Virus record (IMG/VR): IMGVR_UViG_3300030106_001165
Coordinates: 1-21,666 of that record
Length of the DNA stretch: 21,666 nucleotides
Source: a virus
Strand: one strand, 5' to 3'
Positions 15,488 to 21,666 of this stretch are shown in pieces. The notes under the pieces are model-generated. The model saw only the letters and a program-made list of their open reading frames with translations, had not been told where the DNA came from and ran no database searches. How positions within the stretch are numbered: the stretch's first letter is position 1; each line of letters starts with the position of its first letter. The position numbers and the translations under genes were made by a program.

Positions 15488-16413
15488 TATGCTACCACTA
15501 AATTTCCACTAGTTACAAACCTAGCTACCTTTCCTCCACCTTCTGGCGAGGGTACTGTTACTAAAGAATTACTTGGAGGTGTTACAGAGAATAAAGGTGC
15601 ATTACATGCACATACTCTTATCTCTACTCTACCAGATCCGCCTCCACCACTTGCTGGAGAAGGAAAGCCGCCGCCTCCGCCTCCGCCGCCAGTATTTGCC
15701 GACCCAGCTCCGCCGTTTCCAGATCCTCCGCCGCCGGAACCACCTGAACCAGATCTTGATTGAAATCCTCTACTATCATTTCCAGATCCTCCTCCGCCAC
15801 CATAGGTCGCTGAAGATCCTGTAATATTTATTGCTACTCCTGCACCACCATTTCCACCGACTGGATTTGGATTGCCTCCTGGTTTTCCTGCTTCACCAGC
15901 TCCGCCACCGCCAGATGATCCTGCATTTCCGCCACCTTGTCCAGTTCCTCCAGGATTTCCTTGTGGGGGACTTGTTGGAGGTGTATTACCAGTTCCTCCT
16001 GGAACTCCACACCAACCTACAGTACCTGAACCAGAACCTCCCGGTCTTAAAGGTGCTGGATTACCTGTTCCTCCACCAGTTGAAGAAATAGCATCTACTC
16101 CTTCTGTGCCAGGGGCATTAAAAGATGAAGTTCCACCTCTTTCAGCTGTAGGGGATGGTACTGGATATGCAGTGGGCGCACCACCTGCACCTACTACTAC
16201 TGCATAAGTTGTGCCAGGTTGTATAGTTAATTGTGTACCGCTGTTTAATGGGCTAGGTCCATAAGCTGAAAATCTCATACCTCCAGCTCCTCCGCCACCG
16301 CCGTTTGGTGCATCTCCGCTTCCACCTCCAGCGAGAACTAAATAATCTACGCCAAAGCCACCAGCTGTAGTGTTTGATCCAAAACCTAATATATTATAAC
16401 CGAAACTTGACAT
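15487..16413 (-). CDS. glycine-rich tail adhesin-like protein
   Basis: 308 aa, dominated by glycine with Ser, Asn and Pro. The opening VDYLVLAGGGSGDAPNGGGG matches the start of glycine-rich domains seen in phage tail fibres and adhesins, and the Gly runs recall polyglycine-sandwich adhesins such as phage S16 gp38 (structural analogy only). The C-terminal ~45 residues (GRVEIRVCACNAPLF, then ARFVTSGNLVVA) are non-repetitive and could be the attachment or folding end. An AGGAGG Shine-Dalgarno overlaps the stop of the tail fibre gene upstream. Local GC is far above the rest of the window because of glycine and proline codons. Probable role: host recognition at the tail tip or fibre. Confidence 0.75.
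   Translation of the reverse strand: MSSFGYNILGFGSNTTAGGFGVDYLVLAGGGSGDAPNGGGGGAGGMRFSAYGPSPLNSGTQLTIQPGTTYAVVVGAGGAPTAYPVPSPTAERGGTSSFNAPGTEGVDAISSTGGGTGNPAPLRPGGSGSGTVGWCGVPGGTGNTPPTSPPQGNPGGTGQGGGNAGSSGGGGAGEAGKPGGNPNPVGGNGGAGVAINITGSSATYGGGGGSGNDSRGFQSRSGSGGSGGGGSGNGGAGSANTGGGGGGGGFPSPASGGGGSGRVEIRVCACNAPLFSVTPPSNSLVTVPSPEGGGKVARFVTSGNLVVA
15667..15690. repeat. GC-rich glycine-codon trinucleotide tract
   Basis: The 24 bases are eight consecutive CCN-type triplets on the plus strand, reading as eight GGC/GGA glycine codons on the coding strand. It is the purest stretch of a longer GC-rich region (about 15640-15930) in otherwise AT-rich DNA. Such tracts can change length by slippage or recombination in steps of one codon. 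Confidence 0.55.
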
Positions 16414-16425
16414 TTATCCTGCCTC

Positions 16426-17850
16426 CTATGCGTCGTTAGCAGCGTCAGTAGTAAAGAATAATTTAACCCCTAATAATTTTGCATCAGCTGTTAAATCATC
16501 TGCTGAAACGTCTCTAGATATTTGAAAAAAAACGTATTCATCTGTACTTGGTGAACCAGCTATAGTCACTGCTCCACTTTCTGCTGTTACTGCTAAATCA
16601 TTTGCTGTACCACTCATAGCTTTTGCAGTAGGTGCAACTGCAGTACCAAAAGCGGTATTTAAATCTCCGTTATCTGCTAATGCAACACCTTGCAAAGCCC
16701 ATGATGTTGTTCCTGTGTTTGTAGTATTTGCTGTAAAGAAAGCTTGAAATGTTACTGTGCCTTCGTTCCATGATTTAGGAAATGCTACAGCAAACTGTGC
16801 AAACTCATCTGAATCTTTGTCAAAATCTAAAGTTTTAATCTCAGGACCATTTGATAATTCTACTTGGTTTGGACCCTCTGCTCCATTTGTAGTATTAGGA
16901 TACATAGCAACTGCAGGAACCCAAATAGTTTCTTTACCTGCAACTTTAATCGCAGATCCACCAACTTGAGCAACACCAGTTCCATTAGGTGCAATGTTAA
17001 TATTACCATCTGCTGCATCTGTAATTGTAATAGTTCCAGAATCTGTTCCAGAGTTTGTGCTTAAAACTAAGTCTGCTGCACCACCAGTTGTAATTGTAAG
17101 TGCACCTGCACCATTTGAAGTTAAAGTAGCAGCTGCTCCAGAGTCTCCAACTTTTACTGTATCTCCAGCAAGAACAACGTCTCCAGTTCCTTTTGGAGTA
17201 ATATTAATGTCTATGTTTGAGTCACCACCTGTAGATGAAAGAGTTGGTCCTGCACCTGTTGCTGCATTTGCTATTGTAAATTCGTTTACCGCAGAACTTG
17301 TGGCCGTTAATAAAGCTAACTCATTTCCGTTAGTATCTAAAATAGATGTTCCTATTTTAGGTGATGTTAAAGTTTTATTTGTTAAAGTTTGTGTTCCAGT
17401 TAATGTAACATCTCCAGCTGGTAAAGTATCAATGTCTGGATTAGTTCCATCATTTGCAGTAGCAAATACAAGAGCATCACCTTTATCACCTGCTGCAAAA
17501 GTAAAACTATCTCCAGAACCTGAAGCATATTTAAACTGTACTGTGTATGCACCTGATGTTGAATTTCTTAAAAAATAAAAAGTTTGAACGTCTAAAGGTA
17601 TTGTTACAATCTGGTTACCTGTAATTGTACCTGTAAACTCAATCATTCTATGAGAAAGAGTAGCACCAGTTGATCCATCAGAAACAGATAAAGCAGTTGT
17701 TTGTGCACCACCAGCTATGCTTTGTGTTGTATAACCACCTGAAATTTGCTCTATAATTTGTAAATTAGTATTAGTTTTTGTCCCCCATGTACCAGCGTTT
17801 TCACCAGTTGCCTGAAGTTCTACTCCTAAAGGTGTATATGTTGATGCCAT
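16426..17850 (-). CDS. tail fibre protein
   Basis: 474 aa. The N-terminus MASTYTPLGVELQATGENAG and then WGTKTNTNLQIIEQISGGY is a frequent start of marine phage tail fibres (virion attachment part). Residues ~150-165 contain TGTQTLTNKTLTSPKI, a classic fibre motif. Residues ~205-295 carry Gly/Thr-rich beta repeats with two copies of an INI-x-P-x-GTG-x-V unit (213-224 and 283-293). The C-terminal ~165 residues from ETIWVPAVAMYPNTTNG form a separate beta-sandwich-like domain that could bind a glycan. It starts after an AGGAGA Shine-Dalgarno overlapping the upstream stop. The product should assemble as a trimeric fibre for host recognition. Confidence 0.82.
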   Translation of the reverse strand: MASTYTPLGVELQATGENAGTWGTKTNTNLQIIEQISGGYTTQSIAGGAQTTALSVSDGSTGATLSHRMIEFTGTITGNQIVTIPLDVQTFYFLRNSTSGAYTVQFKYASGSGDSFTFAAGDKGDALVFATANDGTNPDIDTLPAGDVTLTGTQTLTNKTLTSPKIGTSILDTNGNELALLTATSSAVNEFTIANAATGAGPTLSSTGGDSNIDINITPKGTGDVVLAGDTVKVGDSGAAATLTSNGAGALTITTGGAADLVLSTNSGTDSGTITITDAADGNINIAPNGTGVAQVGGSAIKVAGKETIWVPAVAMYPNTTNGAEGPNQVELSNGPEIKTLDFDKDSDEFAQFAVAFPKSWNEGTVTFQAFFTANTTNTGTTSWALQGVALADNGDLNTAFGTAVAPTAKAMSGTANDLAVTAESGAVTIAGSPSTDEYVFFQISRDVSADDLTADAKLLGVKLFFTTDAANDA

Positions 17851-17862
17851 AATTTTTATCTC

Positions 17863-19044
17863 CTATGCAGCGTCACTATAACTTGTATTTGATCCAGTTG
17901 CAACATTTGTATACGACGAATTTGAACCTGTGTCAACTGATTGATATGCTTGAATTCCAAAGCCTGTAGCAGTTCCAAATGCAGCTATTGAAGAAGTCAT
18001 TCCTTGACCAGTTAAACCTACAACGTCAGCAGGTGTTATCGCACCAACTGAAGACGTCGCACTAAGACCAGTTATACCTACAACGTCAGCAGGTGATATA
18101 GATCCCACCGAAGAAGTTGCAGAAATCCCTGTTGGTAATGCGGTAAAATCACCAACGATCGAAGAATCACCAACAGATACTGTTGCAGAAACTCCTGTTA
18201 CACCAATTACATCTGCAGGAGTTAAAGCTCCCACAGAAGAATTTATAGTTGAAGTAGATAAACCTACTGACATCTCAGTAGGTGATATTGTTCCTACACT
18301 TGTCGTTGAAGAAACTCCAGTTACTGAAACGGTTGGACTATTTATTAAAGTAGGTGTTCCTAAACTTGTTGTTGCAGAAACTCCTGTTACACCAACTACA
18401 TCTGCAGGAGTTAAAGCTCCTACACTTGCAGTGGCTTGTTGTCCTGCTAATAATATATCACCTTGAATGCCCCACGCATCATCATTCCAAGCTGCTCTAC
18501 CCCATCCAGCACCTATTTCTGCATCTACAGTAACCGATCCAATAGATGAAGTTGAACCAACACCTGTTGGAGTAACTGTTTCATCACCCATGTTTCCCCA
18601 TGAGCCAGAAGAATTCCAACTTTTTGCACCATAACCTGTTGTAAAAGCTTCACTTATACCCCAAAGATTAGCACTCCAATTACCTGCGCCCCAAAAATCT
18701 GCATCAGGAGTATTTGCTTGTCCACCCATACCAGAGTGTTGTGTACAATAATAATAAAGAGTTGGTGCGCCTGAAGCTACTTGAATTTGAGTGTAGGCTC
18801 CAGATGACCCTGGAGTTCCGTTTGTTGTTACATTAGTTGTATATTCATCACCACCACCATGTGTTCCATCGCTTGTTGTTGAAAGTCTTAAAGGGTGACC
18901 ACCGTTTGAACTATCAGATTGATCAAATCTAAAAGTAGCGCCTTCAACTAATTCTAAAGTAGGTTGTAAAGCTCCATCAATATAATATTTATTACCAGAA
19001 CCAGTGTATACCACCGTGACTGTGAATGTTCTGTCAACGGACAT
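17863..19044 (-). CDS. virion protein with cupredoxin-like domain and SVG...PADVVGVTG repeats
   Basis: 393 aa. Residues 5-108 look like a cupredoxin fold: beta strands, then GGHPLRLS (H50) and YYYCTQHSGMGG (C100, H103, M106), together the ligand set of a type 1 copper site. Residues ~115-200 are Trp/Gly-rich (DFWGAGNWSANLWG, GWGRAAWNDDAWG), a pattern seen in marine phage structural proteins. Residues ~210-365 are seven degenerate repeats of 20-22 aa based on SVGALTPADVVGVTGVSATT, and the tail ends TGSNSSYTNVATGSNTSYSD. No signal peptide is present, as expected for a virion protein. Location between a small virion protein and the tail fibre suggests a fibre or tail appendage. The copper binding is inferred from residues only. 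Confidence 0.78.
   Translation of the reverse strand: MSVDRTFTVTVVYTGSGNKYYIDGALQPTLELVEGATFRFDQSDSSNGGHPLRLSTTSDGTHGGGDEYTTNVTTNGTPGSSGAYTQIQVASGAPTLYYYCTQHSGMGGQANTPDADFWGAGNWSANLWGISEAFTTGYGAKSWNSSGSWGNMGDETVTPTGVGSTSSIGSVTVDAEIGAGWGRAAWNDDAWGIQGDILLAGQQATASVGALTPADVVGVTGVSATTSLGTPTLINSPTVSVTGVSSTTSVGTISPTEMSVGLSTSTINSSVGALTPADVIGVTGVSATVSVGDSSIVGDFTALPTGISATSSVGSISPADVVGITGLSATSSVGAITPADVVGLTGQGMTSSIAAFGTATGFGIQAYQSVDTGSNSSYTNVATGSNTSYSDAA
17975..18437. repeat. intragenic degenerate tandem repeats (60-66 bp unit)
   Basis: Seven units code for the 20-22 aa repeats of the cupredoxin-domain protein. Most have diverged, but 18181-18231 and 18370-18420 are 51-bp copies that differ at a single base, pointing to recent duplication or gene conversion. 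Boundaries are approximate. Confidence 0.65.
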
Positions 19045-19057
19045 CCGTTGTTCTCCC

Positions 19058-19495
19058 TTACGCTATTCTAATGATTGCGTTAGTTGCGTCTGCTGTTGGA
19101 AATTGAATTGTAAAAGTTCCAGAAGAAACAGTTTTATCACCACCGAATGCAATTACTGCTACAGCTTTATCTGACTGTGTATCGTTATATATTAAAGCAC
19201 CATTTGCTGTAAAAGATGCAGAACTAAAACTTACATCAGCAAAATCGCAAACCGCAGTTGATGAATCTAAAGTTGGTGTAACACTTGTAAGAGTGGCTCC
19301 ACCCGCAGTATATGCAGTTCCAGATGAGTTTGTAATTTCGTTTGAAGTTGAGTAAGCCGTAGTGCTTGCTCCTAAAGTTGCGTCACTTGTAAATAAAGCT
19401 ATTTTAAAAGTATTTCCACTTGTAGCTGTTAAGTTGTGTGTGCCAACTAATATTTCTTGTTTAAAGCTATTGCATATTGCCGATGTTATTGCCAT
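19058..19495 (-). CDS. small beta-rich virion protein
   Basis: 145 aa, starting MAITSAICNSFKQEILVGTH and ending TNAIIRIA, with the internal elements FKIALFTS, TAYTAGGATLTSV and NGALIYND. I recognise this as a common small structural protein in marine tailed phages, and the strongly beta, Thr/Ser-rich sequence suggests a tail or decoration protein. The Shine-Dalgarno (AGGAG) overlaps the stop of the upstream adaptor-like gene. Exact location in the virion is unknown. Confidence 0.78.
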   Translation of the reverse strand: MAITSAICNSFKQEILVGTHNLTATSGNTFKIALFTSDATLGASTTAYSTSNEITNSSGTAYTAGGATLTSVTPTLDSSTAVCDFADVSFSSASFTANGALIYNDTQSDKAVAVIAFGGDKTVSSGTFTIQFPTADATNAIIRIA

Positions 19496-19506
19496 AATTT
19501 ATTCTC

Positions 19507-20211
19507 CTACGGGTTCGCTGAATTTATTGGAATACGAACAGTGCCATCAGTGTAGTCATCTCTTCGTCTTCTACCAATTTGTTCACTAGCGAACTTTTGT
19601 ACTTCTTGTTTATACTTATTTTCATATAAAGTCAACATATCCATTGGACCTTTTAAAAATGAATATGCCTCTGATAAACAACAATATAATAATCCATTTG
19701 GAAAGTTAAGGCTAATGTAATTAGTGTCATTATTCTCTAATAATACGGGAGCTGCATTATAATGAACTCTAAATTTATAGGTAGTATCAGGGACTGGAGC
19801 AAACATCATTCTTCCAGATGTAGTATCAGATTCTCCAGTAGCACCACCAAACATAGCATAATATTTAGGTTGTCCTCTTTTAGCTGATTCTGTTGATGAA
19901 ATATATTCTTGTAAATATGAAATATCTTTTTTTTCTAAAAATACGTTTGCTCCAGTTGTAGCAGATGTTGAATCATATACCTGTATACCTCTAATAAAAA
20001 CTGCCCCTGCTGGAGCATTAATTGTTTCTTGACCTGCAACTAAATTACCAGTTTGTTGTTTTCTATCTGCATCAATGGGCACATCTCTAAATATTCTATA
20101 CTGTGCGTTTAGAATTATGTTCTCTAAAACAGCATCTGTTAAAACATTAGAATCTGTTTCAGTATAACTTTTTATTTGTGTTTTTAATCCTGATGCACTT
20201 AATCCAGCCAT
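19507..20211 (-). CDS. head-tail adaptor-like protein 2
   Basis: 234 aa. The N-terminal helices (LKTQIKSYTETDSNVLTDAV, then LENIILNAQYRIFRDVPID), a central beta region and the C-terminal helix (LYENKYKQEVQKFASEQIGRRRRDD) match the layout of phage adaptor proteins of the SU10-adaptor/P22 gp4 type that sit under the portal ring. It follows a second adaptor-like gene (20869-21618), so this phage may have two stacked or alternative adaptors. The start ATG overlaps the stop of the small zinc-knuckle gene (TAATG). Family placement is from pattern recall, not a search. Confidence 0.75.
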   Translation of the reverse strand: MAGLSASGLKTQIKSYTETDSNVLTDAVLENIILNAQYRIFRDVPIDADRKQQTGNLVAGQETINAPAGAVFIRGIQVYDSTSATTGANVFLEKKDISYLQEYISSTESAKRGQPKYYAMFGGATGESDTTSGRMMFAPVPDTTYKFRVHYNAAPVLLENNDTNYISLNFPNGLLYCCLSEAYSFLKGPMDMLTLYENKYKQEVQKFASEQIGRRRRDDYTDGTVRIPINSANP

Positions 20212-20375
20212 TACGCTATTACCTCTTTACAATCTGGACAACTTTTTTTAAATCTTAAATGTTTTAAACAATGTAGTGGTTTGGGTTCTTGTACTTCTTC
20301 ATATAAAATAAGATGAGGATCTTGTTTTTCTTGTTTAAATATATTTTTTATCCAATTCCAAATTTTATTAATCAT
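20211..20375 (-). CDS. 54-aa putative zinc-knuckle microprotein
   Basis: A short frame opens with ATG at 20375, overlapping the upstream stop as ATGA, and ends with TAA sharing its last base with the next ATG. The product is MINKIWNWIKNIFKQEKQDP followed by an acidic segment and HCLKHLRFKKSCPDCKEV. C36-x2-H39-x6-C46-x2-C49 is a compact CCHC-type site for one zinc ion. The first 14 residues form an aromatic amphipathic helix that could lie on a membrane. It is placed between two adaptor-like genes. The function is unknown; a structural cofactor or a host-directed peptide are both possible. The exact double overlap makes the gene likely. Confidence 0.72.
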   Translation of the reverse strand: MINKIWNWIKNIFKQEKQDPHLILYEEVQEPKPLHCLKHLRFKKSCPDCKEVIA

Positions 20376-20869
20376 GGTGTTATTGTAACTGGTCCTGCAG
20401 ACACAGTCGGTCCTCCTGCTTCTTCTGTTATACTAGGAGTTGAACCTAGTGTAAACGTATATTTATCTGTTGTAGTTACTGTTATACTAAATCCTGAAGA
20501 ATCCTCGTAGGCTGTAAAAGCTACACCTCCAGGACTTCCTTGCACGTTTCTAAATCTTACTGTATCCCCTGAAGTTCTGCCGTGATTGTTTTCTGTTACT
20601 GTTATTGTTGTTGATGATGCTGTTGTTGAAAAAGGATTATTTCCTAACATAACAGCAACTGCTGGTTCTATTCTACCAGGTCTTACATTTCTTAAAGATA
20701 TGGCATCAGCACTACTTGGTTTTGGTTCTAATTGTGGTTGTTTAGGTTCAAATTCAGATACGTGAACAAAAGATCCATTCCATTCTCTCACCATTTCTCT
20801 ATATGGAAACTCCATACCAGATCTATCAGATATTGCTTTTGCGTATTTACCTGTTGCGTATTTAGACAC
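20372..20869 (-). CDS. structural protein with HG-x3-GD module, GTG start
   Basis: 165 aa, starting at GTG 20869 inside the stop of the previous gene (TAGTG), with AGGAG five bases upstream supporting this start. N-terminal MSKYATGKYAKAISDRSGME and VREWNGSFVHVSEFEPKQPQ are common in marine phage virion proteins. The C-terminal half has NNHGRTSGDTVRFRNV and GFSITVTTTDKYTFTLGS, the same kind of module as in the tail closure protein at 9502-11706. It is likely a small structural protein near the head-tail junction. Confidence 0.75.
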   Translation of the reverse strand: MSKYATGKYAKAISDRSGMEFPYREMVREWNGSFVHVSEFEPKQPQLEPKPSSADAISLRNVRPGRIEPAVAVMLGNNPFSTTASSTTITVTENNHGRTSGDTVRFRNVQGSPGGVAFTAYEDSSGFSITVTTTDKYTFTLGSTPSITEEAGGPTVSAGPVTITP

Positions 20870-21618
20870 TATGCTCCTGGATAATAAGTTTTAGGTGTTA
20901 TGTGTGTACTAGAAGCAGAGCCATCTTCAGCTAATGCTCTAGCTAGTTCATCTTCATAATATAATTTCATTTGTTGTGTTAGCTGTGGTTGATACTTTTG
21001 TGCAAGATAAAAAGAAAGTCCAGCAGTCATACAAGGAACAAATCTAAATGGAACATCAGTTGCATTCGTATAATCACCAACATCTTGTATTCTTTTTATG
21101 TAATAAAAATGCATATCTTTAGATGCATTAGAAGAATCAGGTGTTGGATAAACATGCACTCTAACTTTATCAATAAATCTTTCTATCCAATATTGATTAG
21201 GTGTTCCTTTAGAAAGTTTATTAGAAAAACCTGCATAAGTTGATCTATCAACTTTAGTCATCGGTGAATCAGATTGTGTAGTTTGAGTCCTATTTGATCT
21301 TAACTGTGCTTCAAGAACATCAGATATTCCATAAACTCCATTTGGAGTAGAGGTAGCACTCGTGCCGTCACCACTTGATCTAAAAAAATCATACTCTGCT
21401 TGACCCTCTATCAAATCTAAATCAAGTTCATCTATTTCCCAATAGTGAATACCTCTGTTACCCCATTCTTGAAATAGAATATTAAGAGATCTTCTTGCAG
21501 ATTTAAGTTGATAACCTGCAACGTTTTGTAATCCTAAACGTTCAAAAGCATCTTCTATTATTTCATCAATAGCAAAAGTTTTGTCGAACGTTGTTGTTCC
21601 CGAGGTGGTGTTAGCCAT
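20869..21618 (-). CDS. head-tail adaptor-like protein 1 (tail tubular A / gp4-like)
   Basis: 249 aa. The N-terminal part (FAIDEIIEDAFERLGLQNVA, YQLKSARRSLNILFQEWGNR, GIHYWEIDELDLDLIEGQAE) is typical of phage adaptor proteins that attach below the portal, comparable to T7 gp11 and P22 gp4. Aromatic/basic beta strands follow (HFYYIKRIQD), then a helical C-terminus (LSFYLAQKYQPQLTQQMKLY). A strong AGGAGG Shine-Dalgarno lies five bases before ATG 21618 and contains the stop of the upstream gene. Position immediately after an earlier head gene fits the assignment. Confidence 0.78.
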   Translation of the reverse strand: MANTTSGTTTFDKTFAIDEIIEDAFERLGLQNVAGYQLKSARRSLNILFQEWGNRGIHYWEIDELDLDLIEGQAEYDFFRSSGDGTSATSTPNGVYGISDVLEAQLRSNRTQTTQSDSPMTKVDRSTYAGFSNKLSKGTPNQYWIERFIDKVRVHVYPTPDSSNASKDMHFYYIKRIQDVGDYTNATDVPFRFVPCMTAGLSFYLAQKYQPQLTQQMKLYYEDELARALAEDGSASSTHITPKTYYPGA

Positions 21619-21626
21619 TTAACCTC

Positions 21627-21666
21627 CTATCCATCAAAGAATGTCGTAACACTCACTGCTGTTCCT
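21627..21666 (-). CDS. C-terminal fragment of upstream virion gene
   Basis: In the minus-strand frame ending with TAG at 21629-21627, the last 12 codons read GTAVSVTTFFDG and stay open to the right edge. The stop forms part of the Shine-Dalgarno of the next gene, the same arrangement as at several other junctions here. In related phages the gene before the first adaptor is often a head protein, but 12 residues are too few to name it. Confidence 0.5.
   Translation of the reverse strand, partial: GTAVSVTTFFDG

Noticed and set aside
15479-16207. Proline-rich and Leu/His-rich plus-strand open frames
   Set aside because: Produced by the complement of glycine codons in the glycine-rich gene.
16994-17578. 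194-aa plus-strand open frame
   Set aside because: Lies entirely opposite the tail fibre gene, whose motifs and Shine-Dalgarno are clear; Val/Pro/Ser-rich composition is the expected reverse-strand image of Thr/Gly-rich codons.
17975-18437. CRISPR-like array
   Set aside because: Repeats are coding, in frame, of unequal length and without unique spacers; they are protein repeats.
1-21666. tRNA genes, integrase, att sites, lysis genes, insertion sequences
   Set aside because: Looked for by eye; no tRNA-like cloverleaf, recombinase motif, holin/endolysin-like product or transposase was seen.

Overview
This window looks like the late (structural) region of a short-tailed, tailed dsDNA phage from the sea, of the kind seen in pelagiphages (SAR11 phages) and uncultured marine podovirus genomes. 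The evidence is AT-rich DNA, very tight gene packing with overlapping stop/start codons, and a run of virion genes: head-tail adaptor-like proteins, a P22 gp10/T7 gp12-like tail closure protein, tail fibre-type proteins and several internal (ejection) type proteins. The host is an inference from base composition and from memory of the families. Nothing in the window names the host directly, and no integrase, RNA polymerase, terminase, portal or lysis gene is visible.

Layout. Transcription of the virion genes runs right to left (minus strand). From the right edge: the last codons of an upstream gene (21627-21666), an adaptor-like protein (20869-21618), a small structural protein (20372-20869), a 54-aa putative zinc-knuckle microprotein (20211-20375), a second adaptor-like protein (19507-20211), a small beta-rich virion protein (19058-19495), a cupredoxin-like domain joined to degenerate 20-22 aa repeats (17863-19044), a tail fibre (16426-17850), a glycine-rich adhesin-like protein (15487-16413) and a conserved marine-phage protein of unknown role (15089-15487). 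Further left, still on the minus strand: a conserved 110-aa unknown (11729-12061), the large tail closure protein (9502-11706), then a block of internal/ejection-type proteins (4436-9502, with three small genes inside), and finally a giant protein of at least 1475 aa (1-4427) that runs off the left edge.

The exception is 12100-15101. Five consecutive genes lie on the opposite strand, all joined by 1- or 4-base overlaps, and all look like 2-oxoglutarate/Fe(II)-dependent oxygenases from at least four different subfamilies. The cassette begins at a 38-bp divergent intergenic region carrying a consensus-type promoter and a perfect dyad over the first start codon. It ends in a 13-bp convergent overlap next to a long hairpin that could act as a terminator. 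This self-contained, inverted oxygenase operon inside the tail gene region is the most unusual feature of the window. What it modifies (virion proteins, host proteins, nucleotides or sugars) cannot be read from the sequence.

Three short genes are easy to miss because of their length (7907-8077, 8418-8582 with GTG start, 20211-20375). Each fits its gap exactly by start/stop overlaps.
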